Assembly: GCA_046051225.1 (NCBI GenBank)
Contig: JBJOOR010000021.1
Coordinates: forward strand, 1-27,948
Length of the DNA stretch: 27,948 nucleotides
Direction of reading: 5' to 3'
From: CAIODY01 sp046051225
Lineage (GTDB): Bacteria > Bacteroidota > Bacteroidia > Chitinophagales > CAIODY01
Made by a program: the position numbers and the translations under genes. Positions 8,013 through 15,791 of the stretch are shown one piece after another. The notes beneath the pieces are model-generated. The model was not told the DNA's origin and made no database searches. It was given only the letters and a program-made list of their open reading frames with translations. Position 1 is the stretch's first letter, and each line of letters begins with the position of its first letter.

Positions 8013-8116
8013 TTATATTATTATTTTTTTATAATAATTTATGATTTCAAAAAAATACCATCCATCGCATTATCCTTGCTATTGCTTTAGAACAATTCAT
8101 TTTATGTACAAACCTA

Positions 8117-8208
8117 AACATTTTTATCTATTGCTTTTAAGAAAATAGATATCAAAATCAATAACATTTTTATCTGTTGCTTTTATTAAAATAAATATCA
8201 AAATCAAT
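8117..8208. repeat. Tandem duplication, two copies of 46 bp
   Basis: Copies at 8117-8162 and 8163-8208 differ at four positions. Copy 1 contains an 8-bp inverted repeat, TATCTATT and AATAGATA, around an 11-nt loop. In copy 2 this has become imperfect (TATCTGTT and AATAAATA). It lies in the divergent promoter region about 105 bp upstream of the monooxygenase start and 320 bp from aroF. Confidence 0.75.
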
Positions 8209-8481
8209 ATTTGCTGAATGAACAACAGGTTTATATTATAAACAACTTACAACACATGTTTGTAAGCAATTATAGATGCTTTCGTTTCATTATGATTCTT
8301 TTATAATTTATATTATGTTAAACAAGTAAAAGCATTTTAACTTTAACTAATCACCTAACTCATCATTAAGGCTATACTACTTCAATTCATACAATCGGCA
8401 TAGCTTACAATTTGTTTAATTAAAAAGATGCAACTTTTTACAAACCAACTTGTTTTTACTATGAAATTAATTACAGCGTAT

Positions 8482-8489
8482 TACCTTTG
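8482..8489 (+). promoter_or_regulatory. Bacteroidota -7 promoter element TACCTTTG for the DAHP synthase gene
   Basis: The element is an exact match to TAnnTTTG, 36 nt before ATG 8526. A TTG at 8450 is too far upstream for usual -33 spacing, so the match rests on the -7 motif alone. Confidence 0.5.
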
Positions 8490-8525
8490 CAATCATACAT
8501 AACATAACATACCATAACATATCAA

Positions 8526-9524
8526 ATGATTTTACATTTAAAAAATACAGTTACCGAACCCCATGCATTAGCTATTGCACACGATAATAAAGGCGTAGCA
8601 TTTTATGAAGATGGCAGATTTATAATAGTTACTACATCAAAAGATAATAAGCCAAAATTAGAAGATAAAGAATTTGTAGATGAGTATTTTACAATGGAAT
8701 CGGATATGCAATTGGCAAGTAAAAAATACAAAGACATAGTAAGAACCGTAAAATGGAATAATGTTGAAATAGGTGGCAAAGGATACTACACAGCAATGAT
8801 GGCAGGTCCTTGTGCTGTTGAAAACGAAAAACAAATAATGAAAAGTGCCGAATTCATTGCATCATTAGGCATCAAAACATTTAGAGCAGGCGCATACAAA
8901 CCCCGAACATCGCCATATACATTTCAAGGCTTAGGGCAAGAAGGATTAGAATTATTAGCCGAAGTACGTCGCAAATACGGATTAAGTATCATTACCGAAG
9001 TAAAAAATCTTAGCCATGCCAAGCAAGTAATTGAAACCGCCGATATTATTCAGATTGGAGCAAAAGCAATGTACGATGTATCAGTATTAGAAATGTGTGG
9101 CGAAAGCGGCAAACCAATTTTAATAAAACGTGGCTTTGGCACTACATTGCAAGAGTTTGTGCAAGCTGCCGAGTTTGTATTATGCAAAGGCAATCCAAAT
9201 GTAATTTTATGCGAAAGAGGCATCCGAACTTTTGAAACTAAAACCCGTTTTACTTTCGATTTATGTGGTGCAGCATATTTAAAACATCATACTAATCTTC
9301 CAATCGTGCTAGACCCCAGCCATGCAATGGGCTACGATTATGGCGTACCCGATTTAGCAAAAGCATCTATAGCTTTTGGCTGCGATGGATTATTGATTGA
9401 AGTACACCCAACACCAAAACAAGCTTGGAGCGATGCTTCGCAACAATTAGATTTTGATACTTTCAGAAAATTAATGACCGATTTACAAATAGTAGGCGGA
9501 GCTGTAGGAAAGAAAATAGTTTAA
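8526..9524 (+). CDS. aroF: 3-deoxy-7-phosphoheptulonate (DAHP) synthase, type I beta
   Basis: The product has 332 residues. It condenses phosphoenolpyruvate with erythrose-4-phosphate, the first step of the shikimate pathway, in the cytoplasm. Residues of about 1-65 are a ferredoxin-like regulatory extension as in Thermotoga-type enzymes, and the TIM barrel fills the rest. Visible motifs are AGPCAVE (93-99), FRAGAYKPRTSP (119-130), IKRGFGTTLQEF (200-211), DPSHAMG (263-269), and IEVHP (291-295) followed by D303. C96, H266, E292 and D303 correspond to the metal ligands of the family. No chorismate mutase domain is fused, although many Bacteroidota relatives have one. The stop codon overlaps the stop of the convergent protease gene by 4 bp. 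The leader shows no Phe, Tyr or Trp-rich peptide suggestive of attenuation. Confidence 0.95.
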   Translation: MILHLKNTVTEPHALAIAHDNKGVAFYEDGRFIIVTTSKDNKPKLEDKEFVDEYFTMESDMQLASKKYKDIVRTVKWNNVEIGGKGYYTAMMAGPCAVENEKQIMKSAEFIASLGIKTFRAGAYKPRTSPYTFQGLGQEGLELLAEVRRKYGLSIITEVKNLSHAKQVIETADIIQIGAKAMYDVSVLEMCGESGKPILIKRGFGTTLQEFVQAAEFVLCKGNPNVILCERGIRTFETKTRFTFDLCGAAYLKHHTNLPIVLDPSHAMGYDYGVPDLAKASIAFGCDGLLIEVHPTPKQAWSDASQQLDFDTFRKLMTDLQIVGGAVGKKIV

Positions 9525-11119
9525 TCCTTAATAAACTTTGCAGCCATTGTTTCTGCTTTATCATTTACTATTTTGATAAAATAAATTCCGCTAACTAAGT
9601 TGCTAATATCTATCCGAATTGTGTTTTTATCTCTCACATCTATTGGGCATAAAATAATTTGCCCAAGTAAATCATACACTTCAATTGTTTTTACAAATAC
9701 TTGATGCCTAATAATAATTGATTGAGCAGCTGGATTAGGAAACACAAGCAATCTATTGGTTTCAACTAAAGTTGGTTCTACCCCATTTGCAAATCCAGGA
9801 TCAAAAGCCCCCACTCTAGTTGCATTAGTTTTAAATGAATCTAGCCAATGTTTGGCTTGAAGATTAATAAAAGTATCAGCCAACCACGATACAGAAAATT
9901 TACCAAAGTAATCGTTCTTATCTGAATCATTACAACCGCAAAATGAAGGGCCTCCAAATAGCTGCCCAACAAACTCATGATATTTATTATAAAGCGGCGA
10001 ACCGCTGCTGCCTGGCTCTGTTAAGCCATTATCCCAATGTCCAATCTTCCAACAACGAGCTGGATAATTATCGAAATAACTTGAATCTTGGCATTTATTA
10101 TTAGCAATCGAAATCTTCTTTATATCGCCTTCAGGATGATGAATACAAACTACAGAATCGGGTATCGAATCTGTATTATTCCACCCAGCAAAATATGGGC
10201 GATACCACATTGGAATCTTTTTTTTAAGCACCATTAAGCTAAAATCACTTTTTTTATTAGCACCAGCAATCGAAGCACCTATCATTGATTGATTAAAATT
10301 GCCATTGACATTGGTGCAATTAGGACTTTCATAATTGAATATAAATACCCATGAAAGTAATGAGCTACTATTTTGTCCATTTGTGCAATGATATGCTGTC
10401 ATGAAATATGGTGTAGTATCTTGTGGTACATCATTTAATAAAGACCCCGAACAATAACCCGAACCGCCTACCACAATCATGCCTATTGCCCTTTTTTCTT
10501 TTTGCCAATTGCTGCCAATTGGGCAATTTACATTGTTTTCGCAACTACCACTTCCACCAAAACCATTCGTGTTTTTTAAGCCAAAGGTTCTGTATCCATG
10601 AATAACATTCGATATTTCAAATGTAGATTTTTCTGTTGTGTAATTAGGTTCAAAATATTCAACCACCATTTCATCACCTGTTAAAATAGAAGAAGCCATT
10701 ATTTTTTCTGGTAAATTATATGAAGCATCATAAGGTCCAAGCACAGCATTGTTAGAAGGATTGTATAGATAAATAAAACTACCTTGACCTAAATGATAAT
10801 TACTAAATTGAATATTGATAGATTGAGCATTTCGGCAAATAATTTTTAATTGCCACAATTTGCTGCCATCCGAAAATGTTTGCCAAAAACCATTTGTTTC
10901 GGGTGAAATAGAAACAGGCATTTTATAACCAAATCGCCAAGGAATATTCTTTACATGAGCGGTTAAACTATCTTCTAATCGTATTTGCTGATAAGGAATT
11001 GCAGGCATTTCAACCACTGTAGAAATATCAGCATAAGTATGATTTTGAATACCTATTGGAATTTGTGCATTCAACATCAATGTAATTACTGATAAAATAA
11101 CTATTAAAAAATATTTCAT
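9521..11119 (-). CDS. Secreted trypsin-like serine protease with T9SS sorting domain
   Basis: The product has 532 residues from ATG 11119, with a signal peptide MKYFLIVILSVITLMLNAQ. A pro-region of about 160 residues, beta-rich, precedes the protease. The S1-type triad is H244 (TAYHC), D292 (SDFSLM) and S374 (EPGSSGSPL). The catalytic-domain cysteines (for example C223, C245, C346 and C394) suggest disulfides as in lysyl endopeptidase-like enzymes, which this domain resembles most. Residues of about 455-532 are a type A T9SS domain (VFPNPAAQS ... EVYDLLGQ ... SGIYFIKIV ... KFIKD). It should act as an extracellular endopeptidase. Primary specificity is not certain from sequence alone. The 3' end overlaps aroF convergently by 4 bp. 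A TAACTTTA element lies upstream, close to the local promoter motif. Confidence 0.92.
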   Translation of the reverse strand: MKYFLIVILSVITLMLNAQIPIGIQNHTYADISTVVEMPAIPYQQIRLEDSLTAHVKNIPWRFGYKMPVSISPETNGFWQTFSDGSKLWQLKIICRNAQSINIQFSNYHLGQGSFIYLYNPSNNAVLGPYDASYNLPEKIMASSILTGDEMVVEYFEPNYTTEKSTFEISNVIHGYRTFGLKNTNGFGGSGSCENNVNCPIGSNWQKEKRAIGMIVVGGSGYCSGSLLNDVPQDTTPYFMTAYHCTNGQNSSSLLSWVFIFNYESPNCTNVNGNFNQSMIGASIAGANKKSDFSLMVLKKKIPMWYRPYFAGWNNTDSIPDSVVCIHHPEGDIKKISIANNKCQDSSYFDNYPARCWKIGHWDNGLTEPGSSGSPLYNKYHEFVGQLFGGPSFCGCNDSDKNDYFGKFSVSWLADTFINLQAKHWLDSFKTNATRVGAFDPGFANGVEPTLVETNRLLVFPNPAAQSIIIRHQVFVKTIEVYDLLGQIILCPIDVRDKNTIRIDISNLVSGIYFIKIVNDKAETMAAKFIKD

Positions 11120-11163
11120 TTTGAAGTATAAAGTATGCGTAAAGTTAAAGAATAAAAAACATA

Positions 11164-11195
11164 AAAAAAGCTACAACGTAAATTGTAGCTTTTTT
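11164..11195 (-). terminator. Bidirectional rho-independent terminator
   Basis: A stem of AGCTACAA (11169-11176) and TTGTAGCT (11183-11190) with a 6-nt loop is extended by an A-run on one side and a T-run on the other. It therefore works as a terminator in either direction. It lies 4 bp beyond the stop of the minus-strand gene at 11199. Confidence 0.85.
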
Positions 11196-11198
11196 GTA

Positions 11199-11453
11199 TT
11201 ATTTATTTTCTTTAAAACGCTTGTCAGGTTTACCATCTTTTTTTGTTGGTCCTGATTTTTCAGCTTCTGATTTCTTGAAACGTTTGTCAGGAGTTCCGTC
11301 TTTCTTTAGTTTAACATCACTTTTTACTTCTTCTTTTTTATCAGCGCCTTTAGCTTCTGTTTTCGCTTTAGAAGGTGCTTTAGTAGTTTGTGCTGATAGG
11401 TTTACAACACTAATGCAGATTAGAGCTGCAATGGCAATAATAATTTTTTTCAT
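11199..11453 (-). CDS. Small secreted Lys-rich protein with repeated DGxPDKRFK motif
   Basis: The product has 84 residues. Residues 1-22 form a signal peptide ending at NLSAQ. The mature part is highly charged, rich in K, E and D, with no cysteine and no predicted fold. It has two copies of a short motif, KKDGTPDKRFKK and KKDGKPDKRFKENK. From memory, this motif recurs in small exported Bacteroidota proteins of unknown function. The gene lies between lysS and the serine protease gene, followed by a strong terminator at 11164-11195, so it is likely transcribed on its own. A CACATTTG sequence about 30 bp upstream is one base from the local -7 motif. Confidence 0.75.
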   Translation of the reverse strand: MKKIIIAIAALICISVVNLSAQTTKAPSKAKTEAKGADKKEEVKSDVKLKKDGTPDKRFKKSEAEKSGPTKKDGKPDKRFKENK

Positions 11454-11540
11454 TGTATATATTTTATTTGCGACAAATGTGGCTGTAATAAATGGTGATT
11501 AATAAATTGATTTCTTAATGAAATTCAAATAACATGAATT

Positions 11541-13064
11541 TTATTCTTGTCCAACTTCAGCCCTCATTTGCGGAAAAAATAAAACTTCCTGAATTGAATT
11601 GGAGTTGGTCATAATCATACTCAATCTGTCAATACCAATTCCTAAACCTGCTGTTGGCGGCATGCCATATTCTAATGCACGAAGAAAATCTTCGTCCAGC
11701 ACCATCGCTTCATCATCACCACGTTTACCTAATTCCAATTGTTCTTCAAAACGTTTGCGTTGGTCAATGGGGTCATTTAATTCACTAAATGAATTACACA
11801 ATTCTTTTCCATTACAAATCGCTTCAAAACGTTCAACCATGCCCGGTTTGCTGCGGTGCGATTTTGCTAATGGACTCATCTCAACAGGATAATCTGTTAT
11901 AAATGTTGGTTGAATTAATTTTGCTTCAGCAAATTCACCAAACAATTCATCAATGATTTTTCCCTTGCCCATTTTTGGGTCGATGTGCAAATTTAATTTC
12001 TTCGCAGCATCACGAAGTTGTTCTTCGTTCATGCCGTCAATGTCAATACCAGTGTACTCTTTAATGGCTTCAAACATCGTGAAGCGTTTCCAGGGTCGTT
12101 TGAAATCAATCAGGTTTTCACCCACTTGAACTTTGGTTGAACCCGTTACATCAATCGCCACTTTTTCTACCATTTCTTCCACCAAATCCATCATCCAATT
12201 GTAATCTTTATATGCCACATACAATTCCATTTGTGTAAATTCAGGATTGTGAAAACGGCTCATGCCTTCATTTCTAAAATCTTTTGAAAATTCATAAACA
12301 CCGTCAAATCCGCCAACAATCAGTCTTTTGAGATACAACTCATTTGCAATTCGCATATACAAAGTCATGTCTAAAGTATTGTGATGCGTTTTGAAAGGTC
12401 GTGCAGCTGCGCCACCATACAGCGGTTGAAGGATGGGCGTTTCTACTTCCATGTAGGTTTTAGCGTTTAAATATTCTCTCATGCTGTTCACCAATTTGGT
12501 GCGCTTGATGAAAATTTCTTTCACTTGCGGATTCACAATTAAATCAACATAACGCATTCTATAACGTTGTTCAGGATTTGTAAAAGCATCATGTACTTTT
12601 CCATCTTCGTCCACTTTCACTACTGGCAACGGTTTCAAAGCTTTGCTTAATAATTTTATTTCTTTACAATGAATTGAAATTTCTCCAGTTTTCGTTCTGA
12701 AAACATAACCTTTCACACCAATGATATCGCCCAAATCAAGCCAATGTTTGAAAACTTCTTCGTACAAACTTTTATCGTCAGCGGGGCAAATTTCTTCGCC
12801 TTTTACATAAAACTGAATTTTGCCAACACTATCTTGCAACACAGCAAAAGCAGCCTTTCCCATGATTCGTTTGCTCATTAATCTGCCAGCAAATGAAATT
12901 TCTTTTAGAGATTCATCTTCAGGATTTGTTTCAAATTTTGCAATGATTTCTTTGGATGAAAAAGTCATTTCCCAAGTTTCAGCAGGATATGGATTGATGC
13001 CTTTATCAATCAGTTTTTGTAAAGTTTCTCTTCTTAAAATTTCTTGTTCGGATAAATGTTGCAT
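11541..13064 (-). CDS. lysS: Lysyl-tRNA synthetase, class II
   Basis: The product has 507 residues and charges tRNA-Lys with lysine using ATP. The anticodon-binding OB fold covers about residues 55-140. The class II core contains motif 1 around YMEVETPILQP (204-214), motif 2 FRNEGMSRFHNPEFTQME (263-280) and motif 3 GLGIGIDRLSMIM (473-485). The frame is open seven codons further to a TTG at 13085. That TTG lies inside the promoter element TACATTTG (13090-13083), so transcripts from that promoter would start after it. ATG 13064 (MQHLSEQE) is therefore the start. Length is normal for the family. The gene is monocistronic by position. Confidence 0.97.
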   Translation of the reverse strand: MQHLSEQEILRRETLQKLIDKGINPYPAETWEMTFSSKEIIAKFETNPEDESLKEISFAGRLMSKRIMGKAAFAVLQDSVGKIQFYVKGEEICPADDKSLYEEVFKHWLDLGDIIGVKGYVFRTKTGEISIHCKEIKLLSKALKPLPVVKVDEDGKVHDAFTNPEQRYRMRYVDLIVNPQVKEIFIKRTKLVNSMREYLNAKTYMEVETPILQPLYGGAAARPFKTHHNTLDMTLYMRIANELYLKRLIVGGFDGVYEFSKDFRNEGMSRFHNPEFTQMELYVAYKDYNWMMDLVEEMVEKVAIDVTGSTKVQVGENLIDFKRPWKRFTMFEAIKEYTGIDIDGMNEEQLRDAAKKLNLHIDPKMGKGKIIDELFGEFAEAKLIQPTFITDYPVEMSPLAKSHRSKPGMVERFEAICNGKELCNSFSELNDPIDQRKRFEEQLELGKRGDDEAMVLDEDFLRALEYGMPPTAGLGIGIDRLSMIMTNSNSIQEVLFFPQMRAEVGQE

Positions 13065-13082
13065 GAATAAATTTTGAGGACG

Positions 13083-13090
13083 CAAATGTA
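13083..13090 (-). promoter_or_regulatory. Bacteroidota -7 promoter element TACATTTG for lysS
   Basis: The minus strand reads TACATTTG, an exact TAnnTTTG match, 18 nt before ATG 13064. It rules against the in-frame TTG at 13085 as the main start. Confidence 0.6.
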
Positions 13091-13184
13091 ATCAATCATT
13101 TTTTTTGAGGATAAATAATAGGTATTTGTTTTTAAATAGTTTTTCGAAGCAACAATTTTATTCTCAATAACAAACTGATGCCTA

Positions 13185-13745
13185 CTATTTTTTGTCCTCT
13201 ACTACATAAGTTTTTCCAATTGTATCATGAATCATTACTCCATCTTGTTTAAACCATATTGAAATAGAATCAATAAAAATCAAAACCCCCATTGTATTTA
13301 AAATAAAATAAGATGCATCGTATACAAATGAAATATTGCTGGCTAATGTTCGTGACTGCAAATAGTATCTTAAGCAAGTTAATGCCAATTGAATAGTAAT
13401 AAATATAAGTAATAAAATATTTCTACTTACAATATTTTTGAATGTGCATTTTTCGAAATCAGTATTTAATATTTTTATACCTACCATTTTTTTACCAATA
13501 GTGTATCCAAATAAATATTCGCAAAAAGGTTTATGCAGAACAATAACATAAACAAATATTTCTGCAACTTCAATATAATTTGATGTAAACTTAAGTAAAA
13601 TAAATATTGCGATAAAAATGCTAAGCACCACCAAAATATTATCTATAAGCATTGCAAAAAACCTTGAAGTATTAGTAGCAAAATTATAAACAGGCTTTGC
13701 TACGCTATCAAATTCGATATTATCATCAATTATCAATTCATTCAT
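13185..13745 (-). CDS. RDD-family integral membrane protein
   Basis: The product has 186 residues. The RDD signature residues are present: NTSRFFAMLIDNILVV at about 25-40 (Arg and Asp in the first helix), GYTIGKKMVGIKIL at about 79-92, and the closing MIHDTIGKTYVV near the C-terminus. There are about four membrane segments, at roughly 32-50, 60-78, 108-127 and 145-163. No signal peptide is seen. RDD proteins sit in the inner membrane, and some are linked to ion transport or act as accessory subunits. A specific role cannot be assigned here. It has its own promoter element at 13765-13772. Confidence 0.85.
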   Translation of the reverse strand: MNELIIDDNIEFDSVAKPVYNFATNTSRFFAMLIDNILVVLSIFIAIFILLKFTSNYIEVAEIFVYVIVLHKPFCEYLFGYTIGKKMVGIKILNTDFEKCTFKNIVSRNILLLIFITIQLALTCLRYYLQSRTLASNISFVYDASYFILNTMGVLIFIDSISIWFKQDGVMIHDTIGKTYVVEDKK

Positions 13746-13764
13746 GATTGAACAATTTATTATT

Positions 13765-13772
13765 CAAAAATA
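13765..13772 (-). promoter_or_regulatory. Bacteroidota -7 promoter element TATTTTTG for the RDD gene
   Basis: This is an exact TAnnTTTG match on the minus strand, 19 nt before ATG 13745. The spacing is nearly the same as for lysS and the DUF1003 gene. Confidence 0.5.
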
Positions 13773-13836
13773 ACTATCCACATGCAAAAGAATAAATCTA
13801 TTGTAAATATTTTTTAAATAATTTAATTCAGTTAAC

Positions 13837-13844
13837 TACATTTG
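13837..13844 (+). promoter_or_regulatory. Bacteroidota -7 promoter element TACATTTG
   Basis: This is an exact TAnnTTTG match on the plus strand, 29 nt before the ATG of the 51-aa membrane protein at 13874. It probably drives that gene and the one at 14054. Confidence 0.55.
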
Positions 13845-13873
13845 CACAACCAATAATCATAAAAACAATTTAT

Positions 13874-14029
13874 ATGTCGATAGATAATTTACCTAAAGGT
13901 GCTAACTGGTTTTTAGGCTTAGGCTTTACAGCAGGTGTTGTATTATTATTAATTTTCGCCCCTCAATTTTTTTGGGTTTTATTACCTTTTGCTGGTGTAT
14001 TTTTAGCCAAAGCATTCAACGTAATTTAA
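13874..14029 (+). CDS. Small hydrophobic membrane protein, 51 aa
   Basis: ATG 13874 to TAA 14027-14029. A polar start (MSIDNLPKGANWF) is followed by two hydrophobic stretches, LGLGFTAGVVLLLIF (residues 14-28) and FFWVLLPFAGVFLA (32-45), separated by APQ. It is likely one helical hairpin or a single kinked helix in the inner membrane. It has a good -7 element 29 nt upstream, and the next gene starts 24 bp after its stop, suggesting a two-gene operon. I do not recognise the family. The reading frame, promoter and clear membrane pattern make it a probable real gene despite its size. Confidence 0.6.
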   Translation: MSIDNLPKGANWFLGLGFTAGVVLLLIFAPQFFWVLLPFAGVFLAKAFNVI

Positions 14030-14053
14030 TTTACATTTACCCTCAAATATTTT

Positions 14054-14590
14054 ATGACAAGCTCTTTGGGCATTGGCAGTCGTTTGCGTCATCCTAATTA
14101 TGGAGAAGGCATTTTGATGAAATTTTCATTAGAATATTTTACCATTTCATTTTTCAATATTGGAGTAAAAGAAATTAGCCGAACATTTGAAGGTTTAGAA
14201 TTAATTGAAGCTATTGAACCCGAACATGATGCCATTTCATTTGATACTATTGAAATGAAATTGAGTGAAATACTATTAAAATGGGCAGATGTGCAAGAAT
14301 TAGTAAGCCTTGCACCAAAATATATTGGCGGTACTATGTTGCTTCAGCCTGCCGATAAATCGTTAAAACCAAAGGATATTCCTATCACAGCATTTTTTCA
14401 TAAAATAGTTATGTTAAGAGATAGATTGAGGGTTTTAGAACAAAAAATAAATGCGCATTCTATTTTAACTGATGAAGAAAAAGTTGAAATGCAACAATAC
14501 ATCACCCGTATTTATGGTTCGCTTACCACATTCAATGTATTGTTTAAGGATACTTCCCATCAGTTTGTAGGCGAAAAAGGAAAGGAATAA
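14054..14590 (+). CDS. Hypothetical protein with N-terminal SH3/tudor-like motif
   Basis: The product has 178 residues. The start, GIGSRLRHPNYGEGIL (6-21), followed by FTISFFNIGVKEISRTFEGLELI, resembles the small beta-barrel (tudor/SH3-like) found at the C-terminus of UvrD/PcrA helicases, which reads GxxVxHxxFGxGxV. The rest is mostly helical. An internal segment carries MLLQPADKSLKPKDIPITAFFHKIVMLRDRLRVLEQKIN (about 95-133), and a charged helix follows. No signal peptide or membrane segment is seen, so it is cytoplasmic. Function is unknown. A nucleic-acid or protein docking role is only a guess from the N-terminal motif. It follows the 51-aa membrane gene by 24 bp and is probably co-transcribed with it. 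Confidence 0.75.
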   Translation: MTSSLGIGSRLRHPNYGEGILMKFSLEYFTISFFNIGVKEISRTFEGLELIEAIEPEHDAISFDTIEMKLSEILLKWADVQELVSLAPKYIGGTMLLQPADKSLKPKDIPITAFFHKIVMLRDRLRVLEQKINAHSILTDEEKVEMQQYITRIYGSLTTFNVLFKDTSHQFVGEKGKE

Positions 14591-14685
14591 CTTATACTCA
14601 CAAAAGCATTATACTTTCCTTTACATATTAGCTGCCATATCTTTATGCCAGCATATTAATTTTACAAAAAATAAATTAATAAATC

Positions 14686-15120
14686 ATGAAGAAAATTATT
14701 GTATTAGCCGCCCTTGCTTTAAGTAGCCAAGCCTTTGCACAACAAACTGCACCAACCAATAAACCTCCTATGCATAAACAAATGGATAAGGAGAAAAAAG
14801 AAATGCCATCGGCAGAACAACGTGCTAAAAAACGTAGCGAACATATGGCAAAAGAATTAACATTAAGTACAGAACAGCAAGATAAAGTATATAGTACTTT
14901 ATTATCTTTTATGACTAAAAGAGATGCTTTGCAAGCTAAAAAAGAAACTATGAAAAAAGATGACTTTAGAAAAGATGCAAAAAGTTTAGAAGCAGAACGT
15001 GATAATAGTTTAAAAGCTATTTTAACGCCCGAACAATTTGAAAAGCATCAAAAACAGGTGGAAGAGGAAAAACAAAAACACAAAGGTGAAGGACATAAAA
15101 TGGAAAACAAACACGAATAA
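14686..15120 (+). CDS. Periplasmic Spy/DUF4890-like helical protein
   Basis: The product has 144 residues. Residues 1-18 are a signal peptide (cleavage after QAFA). The mature protein is helical and extremely rich in Lys, Glu and Met. The central segment, ELTLSTEQQDKVYSTLLSF and later LKAILTPEQFEKHQKQ, has the two LTxEQ repeats typical of Spy-like proteins and DUF4890 relatives. Spy-like proteins are periplasmic chaperones or envelope-stress proteins, but this function is not shown for the Bacteroidota group. The His/Lys-rich tail (GEGHKMENKHE) may bind metal, which is speculative. The gene is followed by a clear terminator at 15148-15185. Confidence 0.8.
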   Translation: MKKIIVLAALALSSQAFAQQTAPTNKPPMHKQMDKEKKEMPSAEQRAKKRSEHMAKELTLSTEQQDKVYSTLLSFMTKRDALQAKKETMKKDDFRKDAKSLEAERDNSLKAILTPEQFEKHQKQVEEEKQKHKGEGHKMENKHE

Positions 15121-15147
15121 TTTTAATTACAAAAGTAATGTTTATAC

Positions 15148-15185
15148 AAATCCTTCTACATTGAATTGTGGAAGGATTTTTTTTT
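15148..15185 (+). terminator. Rho-independent terminator after the Spy-like gene
   Basis: The stem is AAATCCTTC and GAAGGATTT with an inner ACA/TGT extension and a mismatch, followed by a run of nine T. The U-tract is on the plus strand. It also separates this gene from the convergent SGNH hydrolase gene, whose stop codon starts at 15189. Confidence 0.85.
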
Positions 15186-15186
15186 G

Positions 15187-15780
15187 CTACATTTCAGTTT
15201 TCAGTTCTTTAAAAATTTTTTCAGCCCATAATCCATATTGTTTACCACTTGGGTGCAGTTGGTCGGGGGCTAAAAATGTAGTGTCGTGATTTCGTGAAAT
15301 TGCAGTAATATCAACAAACAATATTTCATTTTTTTTACAAATTTCTTGTGCTATTGAATTAAATAAGTCAATCTCTTTGCCTATTTGAACAGCACCACGT
15401 TTGTCTTGTTCGCCAAAAGGTGTAAAGCCCCAATCGGGAATAGAAACTACAAAAACATTTGTTTTAACATTGGCTTTCAAAATAGCATATTGCAATAATT
15501 CAGTAAATTCTTTTTGATAAATATCAGGCGAATAATTTCGGTATTGATTATTTACACCAATTAATAAACTTACTAAATCAAATTTACCATCTATTTTAAA
15601 TTGATGAATTGATATCAATAATTCATCAGTTGTAAAACCTGTATGTGCAATAGGAATTGGAGTATGAAATTTTAGATTAATTGTTTCTAATAACCTGACT
15701 AATTGATTGGGCCAACGATGCGATGATTCAACCATTTCGCCAATTGTATAAGAATCGCCAAGTGCTAAAAAAGATTTCAT
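15187..15780 (-). CDS. Cytoplasmic SGNH/GDSL-family hydrolase
   Basis: The product has 197 residues. Block I is GDSYT with nucleophile S10. Block III is GVNNQ with N77. Block V is DQLHPSG with D173 and H176. A block II glycine is plausible at AHTGFT. There is no signal peptide, which is notable because many SGNH esterases are exported. The substrate is not predictable and could be lysophospholipid, an acyl ester or a carbohydrate acetyl group. The gene starts 11 bp after the stop of the PorE-like gene upstream on the same strand, so the two are almost certainly co-transcribed. Confidence 0.9.
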   Translation of the reverse strand: MKSFLALGDSYTIGEMVESSHRWPNQLVRLLETINLKFHTPIPIAHTGFTTDELLISIHQFKIDGKFDLVSLLIGVNNQYRNYSPDIYQKEFTELLQYAILKANVKTNVFVVSIPDWGFTPFGEQDKRGAVQIGKEIDLFNSIAQEICKKNEILFVDITAISRNHDTTFLAPDQLHPSGKQYGLWAEKIFKELKTEM

Positions 15781-15791
15781 TTAATTAAATT

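Larger units (their letters stand above)
8013..8525. other. Gene-free divergent region between the monooxygenase and DAHP synthase genes
   Basis: This is a 513-bp, very AT-rich stretch with no plausible gene and no RNA gene that I can recognise. It contains a 46-bp tandem duplication (8117-8208), a plus-strand promoter element at 8482-8489 and short CATAA reiterations at about 8498-8520 just before aroF. Confidence 0.6.

Noticed and set aside
8013..8525. A small RNA, tRNA or riboswitch in the divergent region
   Set aside because: No cloverleaf, conserved riboswitch core or terminator-like structure could be made out in this AT-rich stretch.
8500..8526. Attenuator leader peptide for aroF
   Set aside because: No short frame rich in Phe, Tyr or Trp and no competing hairpins precede the start.
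15038..15289. 83-aa plus-strand frame running from the Spy-like gene through the terminator
   Set aside because: It is an out-of-frame reading of the Spy-like gene and then crosses the terminator into the antisense of the SGNH gene.
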